Assembly (NCBI RefSeq): GCF_008087625.1 | Contig: NZ_CP042997.1 | Location: forward strand, 1,240,001 to 1,304,000 | Direction: 5' to 3' | DNA length: 64,000 nt | Source: Aquisphaera giovannonii | GTDB taxonomy: Bacteria; Planctomycetota; Planctomycetia; Isosphaerales; Isosphaeraceae | Part shown: positions 1 to 8,424 of the stretch, piece after piece | Position numbering within the stretch: position 1 is the stretch's first letter | How the letters are laid out: every line of letters starts with the position of its first letter | Made by a program: the position numbers and the translations under genes | The notes under the pieces: model-generated | Told to the model about the DNA's origin: nothing | The model's input: the letters and a program-made list of their open reading frames with translations, nothing else | Database searches by the model: none

Positions 1-453
1 CTCCTCTGCCTGGGCAAGGGGGACGACACCATCGAGAGGATCTGCCCGTTCCTGGACATCCACTGGATCGACTTCTGGCGGCGGGTTCCGCCGTCCCTCC
101 GGAACGAGGGCCGCCTCTACAAGGAATTCCTCGCGTGGCGTGCCCCGGAGTTGTACGCGCTGCCGCTGCGCGGCCTCAGGGGGCGCGGCCTCGTCGAGGG
201 GCGACGGGTCTGGGACCTGGGTCTCCGGCCCAACCCCGAGATCGGCCTGGTCGATTACGAGGGATGGCTCAGGGGGGGCGGGCCGTTCGCGACCTTAATC
301 CGGGATCTCCTCACGGCCGTCGGCGATCGCGGCATCCTGAGGAGGGAGGCCATCGACCGGTACTGGGACGAGCATCAGTCGGGATCCTGCGAGAACACGT
401 TCATGCTCCTCCGCGCGGCCAGCCTCGAGATGATCCTCCGGACCTTCGGCTGA
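1..453 (+). CDS. Asparagine synthase-like protein, C-terminal fragment
   Basis: The reading frame is open from the first base and stops at 451-453, so only the last 150 codons are present. The stretch with WRRVPPSLRNEG, then YKEFLAWRAPELYALP and LRGRG, resembles the end of the C-terminal synthetase domain of asparagine synthase relatives, where a lysine follows a 'lP..lr' segment and precedes the 'r.K.gf..P' loop. The N-terminal glutaminase and the PP-loop would lie outside the window. In biosynthetic clusters such proteins form amides or close lactams using ATP; here the substrate is unknown. It precedes the radical SAM and sugar-modifying genes on the same strand. The family call rests on a short fragment and is moderate. 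Confidence 0.5.
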   Translation, partial: LLCLGKGDDTIERICPFLDIHWIDFWRRVPPSLRNEGRLYKEFLAWRAPELYALPLRGLRGRGLVEGRRVWDLGLRPNPEIGLVDYEGWLRGGGPFATLIRDLLTAVGDRGILRREAIDRYWDEHQSGSCENTFMLLRAASLEMILRTFG

Positions 454-688
454 GCCGCGGGCCGGCGGCGCCCGGAGATCCCGAGGAACCGGCCGAATTT
501 CCGTGATCGTCCGCCGGCGGCGGGGTTATACTCGCGGGCCGTACCGCTCGCCGCCGGCCTGCGTCCCCGCCGGCGGCCCTCCCGGGCGGACGGCCCGCCG
601 TCGTCCGCGACGCGCGGCCCCTCGCCCGGAGCGGCTTCATCTCGCCGGCCTGGGGGCGTCGAACGGCTCTCGCGACGTGGGGTGACGA

Positions 689-1528
689 GTGGTCGAGAAG
701 CCTCTCTCTGTCGGGGTCATCGGCGGCGGCGCTCTCGCGACCCAGTGGGGCCTGCCGTCGGAGCTGCTCGACGTCGAGACCCCGCACGGCGAGCCCTCGA
801 GCCGGATCTCGAAGATCGCGATCGGCGAGCAGGTATCGGTGTTCGCGATCCTCAGGCACGGCGAGCAACACGCGCGAGGCGCGGAGATCAACCATCGCGC
901 GAACGTGGAGGCGCTCCGCCGGCTCGGATGCGACCTGGTGATCTCGGTCTCGCTCGCGGGGGCGATCTCCGGCCGCTTCGACACGGGCATGACCGTGATC
1001 TACGACGACGTGCTCGACTTCCGCCGGAGCACGCAGTCGTTCTTCGGGCCGAGGGACGCGTGCCACGTCTCCATGTCGCCCATGGTCTGCCCGCCGCTGG
1101 CGGCGCAGTTGAGCCGGGTCGCCGCCGGGCTCGAGCTCCCCTACGGCGGCACGATGGTGGTCATGGAAGGGCCGCGGTTCTCCACCCGGGCGGAGAGCAA
1201 GATGTACGCGGCGGTGGGCGGTGAGCTCATCTGCCAGACGATCGCCCCGGAGTGCTTCCTGGTGCGCGAGCGTGGGATGTGCTGGGCCGGCGTCTGCCTG
1301 GTGACCGACCGCGACACCAGGGACCCCGCGCATCCCGTCTCGACCCCGCTGATCTTCGCGAACCTGGATCGATTCCGGGCCCGCAACGCCCGGAATCTGC
1401 TCGGGATCCTCTCCGGGCTGCGGCCCTACGACTGCCCGTGCCGGTCCGCCGAGCATGCGGTCCCGAAGGACCTGACGGAGGGCCTCGGGCCGCGTCGCCC
1501 CCCAAGCCGGGAAGGAGACGACTCATGA
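689..1528 (+). CDS. MTA phosphorylase / purine nucleoside phosphorylase family protein
   Basis: A 279-residue member of the PNP_UDP_1 superfamily, closest in pattern to 5'-methylthioadenosine phosphorylase. Visible marks are the N-terminal GVIGGGAL loop, RHGEQH (phosphate-binding region), the 'N..AL...GC' helix, MEGPRFSTRAES and the late VTDRD. The family cleaves MTA with phosphate to adenine and methylthioribose-1-phosphate. GTG is the start; no strong Shine-Dalgarno is seen. Its stop overlaps the start of the next radical SAM gene (ATGA), so the two are probably translationally coupled. Radical SAM enzymes release 5'-deoxyadenosine, a close analogue of MTA, so a role in clearing that product is plausible but inferred. 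The tail beyond about residue 250 is not conserved. Confidence 0.75.
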   Translation: MVEKPLSVGVIGGGALATQWGLPSELLDVETPHGEPSSRISKIAIGEQVSVFAILRHGEQHARGAEINHRANVEALRRLGCDLVISVSLAGAISGRFDTGMTVIYDDVLDFRRSTQSFFGPRDACHVSMSPMVCPPLAAQLSRVAAGLELPYGGTMVVMEGPRFSTRAESKMYAAVGGELICQTIAPECFLVRERGMCWAGVCLVTDRDTRDPAHPVSTPLIFANLDRFRARNARNLLGILSGLRPYDCPCRSAEHAVPKDLTEGLGPRRPPSREGDDS

Positions 1529-2460
1529 TCGAGCACCCGCCCGACGACGGGACGGCCTACCCCCGGACGATGATCATCGAATCGTCATCCCGATGCAATT
1601 TCCTCTGCCCGCTGTGCCTGTGGACGCACAACCGCCATCACGGGTACCTGTCGGCCGAGACCTACGCCCGCTTCATCGAGCAGGCCGCCCCGTTCCTGCA
1701 ACGCGTCTGCTTCGCCGGCCGCGGCGAGCCGACCCTGAACCCCCGGCTCGCCGAGATCCTGGCGATCTCCGCACGGTCCGGGGTCGTCACGGACCTCGCG
1801 ACCAACGGATCGAGCCTGATCCGCGACGGCGACGCCCTCCTGGACACCGGCATCGACGCGGTGAACGTCTCGATCGAGGCGGACACGGCCGACGACTTCG
1901 TCCGCTACCGCATCCGCGGGGACTTCGATTCGGTCGTGGAGGGGATGCGACGCATCGCCCTCCGGAAGCGGCAGCGGGGCCTCGACCGGCCCCGCCTGCG
2001 GACGTGCTCCACGATCTTCGGCTACAACGAGGACAGGCTCGACCGCCTCCGCGAGTTCTTCGCGAGCCTCGGCTTCGAGGAGTTCATCTTCAAGTCCGCG
2101 CACCTGGGGCACGGCCAGCTCGAGGAGAGCGAGGACTCGCTCCGGGAGAGGTGGCTCCCCAGCAACCCCCGCCTCCGCCGCTCCCAGTTCAACGAGGCGG
2201 CCGGACCGACGGCCATCCATTGCTCGTTCCTGACCCAGGCCCACCTGCTCTGGAACGGCGACATCGGCCGGTGCGCGATCGACCACGAGTCGATGGTCGT
2301 CGGCAACATCCTCGAAGCGTCCTTCGACGAGATCTGGCGGGGGCCGAGGAGCCTCGAGGTGGCCCGGACCGTGGTCGAGGGCCGTTTCCCGAAGTGCGCA
2401 TCCTGCACCTTCTCCGGCCGCTCGCGGTCCGAGTCCGGGCGCGAGCTTTACGTCCTCTGA
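1525..2460 (+). CDS. Radical SAM protein with SPASM-like C-terminus
   Basis: A 311-residue protein with the CxxxCxxC motif at C24, C28 and C31 that binds the [4Fe-4S] cluster used to cleave S-adenosylmethionine. A GRGEPTLNPR segment matches the 'GGEP' motif region. The C-terminal part carries the pattern 'WNGDIGRC...GNI...IW' followed by KCASC, as in SPASM or twitch domains that hold auxiliary clusters. ATG 1525 overlaps the stop of the upstream phosphorylase, and a purine-rich GAAGGAG lies just upstream. Families of this build modify peptides or dehydrogenate sugars and cyclitols. With aminotransferase and dehydrogenase genes nearby, a small-molecule substrate is plausible, but none can be named. 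Confidence 0.85.
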   Translation: MIEHPPDDGTAYPRTMIIESSSRCNFLCPLCLWTHNRHHGYLSAETYARFIEQAAPFLQRVCFAGRGEPTLNPRLAEILAISARSGVVTDLATNGSSLIRDGDALLDTGIDAVNVSIEADTADDFVRYRIRGDFDSVVEGMRRIALRKRQRGLDRPRLRTCSTIFGYNEDRLDRLREFFASLGFEEFIFKSAHLGHGQLEESEDSLRERWLPSNPRLRRSQFNEAAGPTAIHCSFLTQAHLLWNGDIGRCAIDHESMVVGNILEASFDEIWRGPRSLEVARTVVEGRFPKCASCTFSGRSRSESGRELYVL

Positions 2461-2499
2461 GCCCTCGACCCGCGCCGGCGCGCGGGGGATGGATGCCCG

Positions 2500-4110
2500 T
2501 TGCCGACATCGTCATCCGGCGCCGACGGGGTGGGATCGCGGGACGCCCCCGACCTGCGGGGGCGGCGGGTCGCGTTCGCCGTGGGGACGGGCCGGTGCGG
2601 GACGCACCTGCTCCACGAATTGCTCGCGGCCGAGCCGTCGGTCTCGTCCCACCACGAGCTCAACCCGCCGAACGAGGCGTTCCACCGCTATTGCCGGTGG
2701 AACGAGCTGCCGGTCGACGACCGGGGCTTCCTCGATATCAAGGCGAGGGAGATCGCGCTGGCGTCGCCGCCCGACGGGCTCTTCTTCGAAGCCAGCAGCT
2801 ACCTCTCCCTGAGCGTCAAGCAACTCCACCGTCGGTTCGCGGCGAGGTTCGTCCTGATGGTCCGGGACCCGCTCGAGACGGTCCTCTCGCTCCGGGCGAA
2901 GGGCTGGTACGAGGTCGAGTACCGGAAGGACGAGCCCGGCAGGCCGGTGGGATTCCACGACCTCGGGAATTTCGTCCACTTCCTGAGCCGGCTGGTCCCC
3001 AACGGGCCCGAGTTCGAGCGCTGGAGCTCGCTCCCCCGGGCGGCCCGGCTGGCCTGGTTCTGGGCCGCGCTGAACGAACGAGCCCTCGCGGACCTGCGGT
3101 CGCTGCCGGACGACGCCTGGATGGTGGTCCGGCTCGAGGACCTGGACCTCGCGAAATATGCGGAGATCGCCCGTTTCCTCGGCATCGTCCCGACCCTCAC
3201 GCCGGACGGCTTCCGCGCGATCGCGGGCCGCCGCCCCGGCGCGTCGTGGCCTCGCCCGGGCCCGATGGACCTCCCCGACGCGGAGTTCGCACAGGTCGCC
3301 CTGGAGGTCGCCGCGACGGCGGGACGCCTCGGCTATCCGCCGCCGAGTGCCCCGCCCCGTCGGGACGCGATGCCATCGGATCCGGGCCCGGCGCCCGCCG
3401 TCGTGGGCCGCCTCCGGAAGGCCGGGTCGGCGACGGGGGCGCTCCCGCCGGGGTCGGTCCTCCTCTCGATCGACGGCTCGGCCCCGGAGCTCGAGGAGAT
3501 CGTGCTCCGCGGCCTGGACCGCGGGATCCGCGGCTACCACGTCCGGATCGATGCGGACGGCGGCCGTCGCCGCCTCGAAACGCTCGTGGCGCTGCGGATG
3601 GGGCATTCGCCCCTCGTCCTGGTGGAGCTCGCCGGACCGGGCGATCCCGGCGCGGAGCCCGACGACGACGTGCTCGCCCTCATCCGCGAGGCGGCGGACC
3701 TGGTCGCGATCGAGGCGAGCCGCCCGGCGGACTTCCTGAAGGCCCAGCAGGCGGCCGGGCACTCGGGGTTGCCTGCCGTCGCCTCCGTCCGGTCGTGGAC
3801 CGGCCTGCTGCACTGGAGGGATCTGCTCCGGGCCTCGTGCGGGGTGATCGTCTGGCGCACGGAGCTCCGCCGCGCGATCGACGAGGCGGACCTGGACCAC
3901 TGGATCCTGGCCCATCAGGAGGACGCGCTCAAGCAGAACAAGATCTTCTGCGTGGCGATCGGGCCGCCGTCCGATTCGGATCCCGAGGCCGTGCGTGCGG
4001 CCGAGCGGATGGCCGGCGCCGGGCTGTCGATCCTCGTCCCCTCCGATGGGGGGCCCGCGGCCTGGGGACGGTGGCCCACCCCCGGGGGCGGCCTCGGGTC
4101 GCCTCGCTGA
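2500..4110 (+). CDS. Sulfotransferase fused to degenerate pyruvate-kinase-like domain
   Basis: A 536-residue protein in two parts. Residues about 22-270 look like a PAPS-dependent sulfotransferase: GTGRCGTHLLHELL is the 5'-phosphosulfate loop and FVLMVRDPLETVLSL the 3'-phosphate region. Residues about 305-525 resemble a pyruvate kinase barrel: SIDGSAPELEEIVLRGLDRG near the start, DLVAIEASRPADF (compare 'D.iA.SFVr.a.D'), ASCGVIVWRTEL (compare 'ASDGIMVARGDL'), then EDALKQNKIFCVA and a 'GADAVMLS'-like AGLSILVPSDGG. Catalytic lysine, arginine and metal-binding acidic residues expected in pyruvate kinase are not evident, so this half is probably non-catalytic or repurposed. TTG is chosen as start because the P-loop begins soon after and no ATG is in frame upstream. 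It sits 39 bases behind the previous gene. Confidence 0.7.
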   Translation: MPTSSSGADGVGSRDAPDLRGRRVAFAVGTGRCGTHLLHELLAAEPSVSSHHELNPPNEAFHRYCRWNELPVDDRGFLDIKAREIALASPPDGLFFEASSYLSLSVKQLHRRFAARFVLMVRDPLETVLSLRAKGWYEVEYRKDEPGRPVGFHDLGNFVHFLSRLVPNGPEFERWSSLPRAARLAWFWAALNERALADLRSLPDDAWMVVRLEDLDLAKYAEIARFLGIVPTLTPDGFRAIAGRRPGASWPRPGPMDLPDAEFAQVALEVAATAGRLGYPPPSAPPRRDAMPSDPGPAPAVVGRLRKAGSATGALPPGSVLLSIDGSAPELEEIVLRGLDRGIRGYHVRIDADGGRRRLETLVALRMGHSPLVLVELAGPGDPGAEPDDDVLALIREAADLVAIEASRPADFLKAQQAAGHSGLPAVASVRSWTGLLHWRDLLRASCGVIVWRTELRRAIDEADLDHWILAHQEDALKQNKIFCVAIGPPSDSDPEAVRAAERMAGAGLSILVPSDGGPAAWGRWPTPGGGLGSPR

Positions 4111-4252
4111 TCGCGGGGCGTCCCGCGCCGGCGACGCTGGGATGGGGCCGGGAGCCTTGTGGCGTCGTCGCCCCCCTCATAGAATGCCCGTTCCAGGTCG
4201 GCCCTTCGGTTTCTCATCCGGCGTGTCCTCCATGCCAGGCGGTGAAGGCCCG

Positions 4253-5254
4253 ATGCCAAGCCACACGCGTTGCGATTACGTGCTCCGATCGGCCTTCATC
4301 GATCGCGACGGCGAGGTCTACGCGTGCTGCCACCGGGCGCCCGTCGGCTACGGCAACATCGCCTCCGCCCACCTGCTGGACATCCTCCGCCGGCCCGCGG
4401 CGTGTGCCGCCCGCGACCGGTCGCGGGAGGGCTCCCTGGAGTGCTTCGCGTCCTGCAACCTGCTCGACTATCGCGTGAAGCACGGGCCGCCGCCCGCCGC
4501 CGTCGACCGCGATCCGCAGCCCGCGATCCGGAAGCTGACGCTGAGCCTGGGCTGGTTCTGCAACGTGGACTGCGTGATGTGCCCGCAGGACCACAAGGAG
4601 CGCGTCTTCCTGGACGTGGACGTGCTCAGGCGGCATGTCCCCTGGGAGATCGTGGAGGAGATCATCTTCGAGGGCGGGGAGCCGCTCGCGGCCCCTCAGG
4701 TCCATGCGCTCTGGGATCACGTGGCCTCGCTGGGGAAGCCCGTGAACTTCTGCACGAACGGATTGGTGGCGAACCCCTCCATCGCGGACAGGATCGCACG
4801 CCAGTGCGACTACCTCTACATCTCCTTCAACGCGGCCACCGCCGAGACGTACGAGCGGGTCGTCCGGAAGGGGCGCTGGCGGCTCCTGCTCCGGAACGTC
4901 GAGATGGTCCTGAACGCCCGGGAGCGATCGGGGAGCGGGCTGAAGCTGATCGGCCATTTCACGATCGTGGAGGAGAACCTCCGCGAGATCCCGCGGTTCC
5001 TGGAGCTGATGGGCTCGCTCGGGTTCGACATCGCCAACTTCGGCTACAACCGCATGGCCATGATGGGGCGACCCATCGACGCGATGCTGGACTCGGACCC
5101 GTCCCTGAGGTCGCAGCTCGGCCGGGAGATCCGGGACGCCATCCGCCGGGCCTCGCCGTCCCTGGCCGTCGACACGAGTCGGCTCTGCTACCTGGGCCTC
5201 CTGGACCCGGGCGAGCCGTGTTGCGGGCGGATCGTCGAGCCTTCGGGCATGTGA
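4253..5254 (+). CDS. Radical SAM protein with N-terminal SPASM-like cysteine region
   Basis: A 333-residue radical SAM enzyme. The canonical CxxxCxxC lies late, at C103, C107 and C110, followed by FEGGEPL as the SAM-binding motif. The first 70 residues contain C7, the pair C25-C26 after 'DGEVYA', a GNI..LLDI stretch, and C64 and C68. This is the pattern normally found in a C-terminal SPASM domain, so the domain order appears reversed. More cysteines (LCYLG, CCG) are at the C-terminus. ATG 4253 is preferred because GTGAAGG lies just upstream; ATG 4232 is the alternative. The gap behind the sulfotransferase gene is 142 bases. The substrate is unknown. Confidence 0.83.
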   Translation: MPSHTRCDYVLRSAFIDRDGEVYACCHRAPVGYGNIASAHLLDILRRPAACAARDRSREGSLECFASCNLLDYRVKHGPPPAAVDRDPQPAIRKLTLSLGWFCNVDCVMCPQDHKERVFLDVDVLRRHVPWEIVEEIIFEGGEPLAAPQVHALWDHVASLGKPVNFCTNGLVANPSIADRIARQCDYLYISFNAATAETYERVVRKGRWRLLLRNVEMVLNARERSGSGLKLIGHFTIVEENLREIPRFLELMGSLGFDIANFGYNRMAMMGRPIDAMLDSDPSLRSQLGREIRDAIRRASPSLAVDTSRLCYLGLLDPGEPCCGRIVEPSGM

Positions 5255-5295
5255 TCCGGGCGTTTTCCTGGGGGCCGCGGCCCGACGGAGGTGCC

Positions 5296-6585
5296 ATGAC
5301 TTCGAGCAAGCTCGCGATCCACGGTGGCCCGAAGGCCGTCTCGGCGAAGCCGGTGCCGGTCAGTCCCCTGGACCCGTCCGAGCTCAAGGCGGCCCTGGGC
5401 GAGCTGATCGACGCCGGCGAGTTCTCGGACGCGAGCGGCGCGGGGGCGATCGGCCGCTTCGAGCGTTCCTTCGCGGAGTACATCGGCTGCGACCACGGCC
5501 TCGGCTTCTGCAACGGGACGTCGGCCCTGCTGGCGGCCTACCTGGCGTGCGGGGTCGGGCCCGGCGACGAGGTGATCCATCCCTGCTACTCGTGGGTCGC
5601 ATCGGTCGCCCCGCTGCTGCTGCTCGGGGCCAGGCCGGTCTTCTGCGGCGTGTCGCCCCTCTCGCTCCTCATCGATCCCGCGGCCATCGGCCCGCTGATC
5701 ACGCCCAGGACGCGCGCGATCTCCGTCGTCCACATGCACGGCGCCGTCTGCGAGATGGACGCGGTGCTCGAGATAGCCCGGGCCCGCGGCCTCCCCGTGA
5801 TCGAGGACGGCAGCCATTGTCACGGCGCCTCTTACCGGGGGCGGAGGTGCGGATCGCTCGGCGACGTCGGCTGCTTCTCCATGCAGGGCGGGCCGGTGGG
5901 GGGCAAGCCGGTCGCCTGCGGCGAGGGCGGGATCGCCGTCTGCCGGAGCCGCGATCTGTACGAGCGGATGACGTCGTTCGCGCAGATCAACCGCGTCCCG
6001 GGCGGGGGCTTCCTGGACGCGGAACTGGCCCAGCTCGCGCCCTTCAACAGCGGGATGAAGTTCCGTGCCCATCCCTGGGCGATGGCCTGCGCGTCGCTCA
6101 TGCTCAGGGACCTCGACCGGGCGAACGCCGAGAAGCGGGAGGTGAGGGCCCGGGTGCAGGAGTCCATCGAGCCGCTCTGGGCCCTGACGATGTGCGAGAC
6201 CGCCGCCGACTCCACCCCCGGGGGGTTCTACGGCGGGATCAACCTCCTCCACCATCCCGAACGCGCCGGCGGCGTGCCCGCGGCCCGGATCCTCGACGCC
6301 CTCAAGGCGGAGGGCGTGGCCTGCGGCCCCGCGCCCTATCCCCTGCTCCACCGGCTCCCCCTCTTCCGCGGCGACGCTCCGGGCGCCCGTCGCCTCTACC
6401 CGTGGCTCGCGGAGACGCCGGCCCCCGCGGCGTCGACGGACCTGGGGCCGAGCGAGGATGCCCATGGGCGGGTCGTCAACGTGCTCTTCCCGATGCAGCT
6501 TTCGCCGGGCGATCCCTATGTGCCGCAGATGCTCGATGCGTTCCGCAAGGTCTACGGCCACCTGAGTCGCGGCGAGTTCATCTGA
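5296..6585 (+). CDS. DegT/DnrJ/EryC1/StrS-family PLP aminotransferase (StsC/AHBA-synthase type)
   Basis: A 429-residue aminotransferase of the sugar/cyclitol family. The N-terminal LAIHGGPKAV, NGTSALLAAYLA (cofactor phosphate loop), EDGSHCHGA (Asp to the pyridine nitrogen) and the GDVGCFSMQ...K...GEGG block are all visible. The Schiff-base lysine should be K204; there are about four extra residues between FSMQ and the lysine compared with the usual spacing. Enzymes with FSMQ include scyllo-inosose aminotransferases and 3-amino-5-hydroxybenzoate synthase relatives. It would transfer an amino group from glutamine or glutamate to a keto-sugar or keto-cyclitol. The nearby Gfo/Idh/MocA dehydrogenase could supply that ketone. 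Confidence 0.88.
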   Translation: MTSSKLAIHGGPKAVSAKPVPVSPLDPSELKAALGELIDAGEFSDASGAGAIGRFERSFAEYIGCDHGLGFCNGTSALLAAYLACGVGPGDEVIHPCYSWVASVAPLLLLGARPVFCGVSPLSLLIDPAAIGPLITPRTRAISVVHMHGAVCEMDAVLEIARARGLPVIEDGSHCHGASYRGRRCGSLGDVGCFSMQGGPVGGKPVACGEGGIAVCRSRDLYERMTSFAQINRVPGGGFLDAELAQLAPFNSGMKFRAHPWAMACASLMLRDLDRANAEKREVRARVQESIEPLWALTMCETAADSTPGGFYGGINLLHHPERAGGVPAARILDALKAEGVACGPAPYPLLHRLPLFRGDAPGARRLYPWLAETPAPAASTDLGPSEDAHGRVVNVLFPMQLSPGDPYVPQMLDAFRKVYGHLSRGEFI

Positions 6586-6604
6586 GGCGAGCGGGGACCC
6601 GGCG

Positions 6605-8377
6605 ATGCCCAGGAGATACCTGTTCGGCCCGGTCACTCCGAGGTATGCCGACGAGAACCTCCACGAGGCGAGGGGGTCGGGCCGATGCCTGGCCTTCGAT
6701 CCCGGCGGGGAGACCGACCTGGCCGTCGGCCCGGACGATCGATGGGCCGACATCTGCGGGCGGCTCCCCGGGGGGTGGCGTCCCGACTACGTGGTGCTGT
6801 TCCTCCCCTACACGACCATACCACGCGGCGTCGCGTCCGCGCCGGTCCCGATCGTCGGGCTGGCGGCAGACTGGAACCTGCTCTGGCATTACTATCGGCT
6901 GAGGCTGCCGACCTGCGACCTCTCGTTCACGGACGAGCCGGGGGTGGACCGGCTCCGGGCGGCGGGGATCTCCGGGGTCGTCGCCGCGAACCTCTTCGGC
7001 TGCGAACGCGGCCTGCTGGAGCGGGAATGGCCCGCCGGCCCGCGGGACATCGACATCCTGTACGTGGGGAGCCTCCACCCGGCCGAGAAGCGGGAACGGC
7101 TGCCCTGGCTCGCCCGGATGGCGCTGGGCCTGGGCCGGCGGTGGCGGGTGCTGATCCGGGCGGGCGTGGACGGTGAGGACTACCGGCGGTTGCTGGCCCG
7201 CGCGCGACTCGTCCTCAATGTCAGCGTGCGCGGGGAGTGCAACCTGAGGGCCTTCGAGGCCGCGGCCGCCGGGGCCGTCCTCCTCCAGGAGAGGGCGAAC
7301 CGGGAGATCGGCCGTTACTTCCACGATGGCGAGAGCTGCGCGCTGTTCGACGAGACGGACCTGGAGCCGGTGGCGGAGGCCCTGCTCGGGGACGAGGCCC
7401 GGCGGCTCCGCATCGCCCGTGCGGCCCGCGAGAAGGTCCGTCACCATGGATTCGCCTCGTTCTGGGAAGGCATCGAGGAGGACGTCGAGGGCCGCTGGGG
7501 AGACCTGGTCGCGGGCTCGCGCCGTCGCCCGCGCCTCCCGCCCGTGCAGGAGCTCGCGATGCGGTGCTGGCAGTCCCTCTGCACGAGCACGGGCGGGGGC
7601 CACGCCCATGATCCGGACCCTCGACTCGTCGCCGATCTCCGGGCCGCCGCGGAGGATCCGGGCTCGGGCGTCCTCGAGAACGCCCTGGGCCTGAGTCGCG
7701 CCCGCTCACTTCAGCGCCGCGATCCGACGGGCTGGAGGGCGGAGGTCTCGCTCCCGCACTTCCGCAATGCGGCCCGTGCCGGGCCGGACCACCCGATGGC
7801 CCGGCTCAACCTCGCGGAATGCCTCCTCCTCGTCGGACGGTCGGCCGAGGCGGCGGCGCAGGCCCGCGCTGCGCTGGCGATCGCCGAGCGCGGCCCGCTC
7901 GACGTCGAGGACCTCGGGATGGGGCATTTCCCCCCCGCGTACGACGCCTTCCGGGTCGAGTGGGAGCGGGCCGCATGGCTCAACGCCGGCTCGGCCGCCG
8001 GCGAGGTCGAGGCGAAGCGCGACCTCCTGCGATGGCGTCTCCACGAGATCCTGGCCGAGCTCGAGGATGACCCTTCGCACGAGCGGGCGGCGATCCAGAT
8101 CCGGCGGGACCTGGGGCCGACGCACGCCAGCCTGGGGCTCCGGCTGGCACGCCGCGGGCGGCTAGCGGAGGCGGCGGGGGCGCTCCGCGAGGCCCTGGCG
8201 ATCAATCCGTTCGACCGGCTCGCCGCCAGGGCCCTGGGGCAGGTCCTCTCCGCGATGCCGGATGGACGCGGACTGTCCTCGCTCGCGACGCAGCGCAGGC
8301 TGCTGTCGCGGGCGGCGCCCGAGGCGATTCCCCTCGAGCCCTGGTTCGAGTCCCGGGGCGATGGGGCGCAGCGATGA
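6605..8377 (+). CDS. Glycosyltransferase with C-terminal TPR-like region
   Basis: A 590-residue protein. Residues about 1-310 resemble CgeB/SpsN-like family 4 glycosyltransferases: a Rossmann-like first half, DIDILYVGSLHP starting the second half, and a C-terminal donor segment with LNVSVRGECNLRAFEAAAAGAVLL followed by the RYFHDGESCALF-type loop, as in capsule glycosyltransferases. Residues about 385-560 are rich in helices with TPR spacing (ARLNLAECLLLVGRSAEAAAQARAAL; LGLRLARRGRLAEAAGALREALAINP). It lies 19 bases after the aminotransferase gene and is probably co-transcribed. The acceptor is unknown; the repeat half may organise partner enzymes, which is inference. Confidence 0.72.
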   Translation: MPRRYLFGPVTPRYADENLHEARGSGRCLAFDPGGETDLAVGPDDRWADICGRLPGGWRPDYVVLFLPYTTIPRGVASAPVPIVGLAADWNLLWHYYRLRLPTCDLSFTDEPGVDRLRAAGISGVVAANLFGCERGLLEREWPAGPRDIDILYVGSLHPAEKRERLPWLARMALGLGRRWRVLIRAGVDGEDYRRLLARARLVLNVSVRGECNLRAFEAAAAGAVLLQERANREIGRYFHDGESCALFDETDLEPVAEALLGDEARRLRIARAAREKVRHHGFASFWEGIEEDVEGRWGDLVAGSRRRPRLPPVQELAMRCWQSLCTSTGGGHAHDPDPRLVADLRAAAEDPGSGVLENALGLSRARSLQRRDPTGWRAEVSLPHFRNAARAGPDHPMARLNLAECLLLVGRSAEAAAQARAALAIAERGPLDVEDLGMGHFPPAYDAFRVEWERAAWLNAGSAAGEVEAKRDLLRWRLHEILAELEDDPSHERAAIQIRRDLGPTHASLGLRLARRGRLAEAAGALREALAINPFDRLAARALGQVLSAMPDGRGLSSLATQRRLLSRAAPEAIPLEPWFESRGDGAQR

Positions 8378-8424
8378 GCCGGAGCGGCGTCTTCCCACGT
8401 CAACCTGTCAGGAGCGGGGTCGCC

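Noticed and set aside
401-1456. A long reverse frame over the MTA phosphorylase-like gene
   Set aside because: The forward protein has clear family motifs; the reverse one is Arg/Pro/Asp-rich without any.
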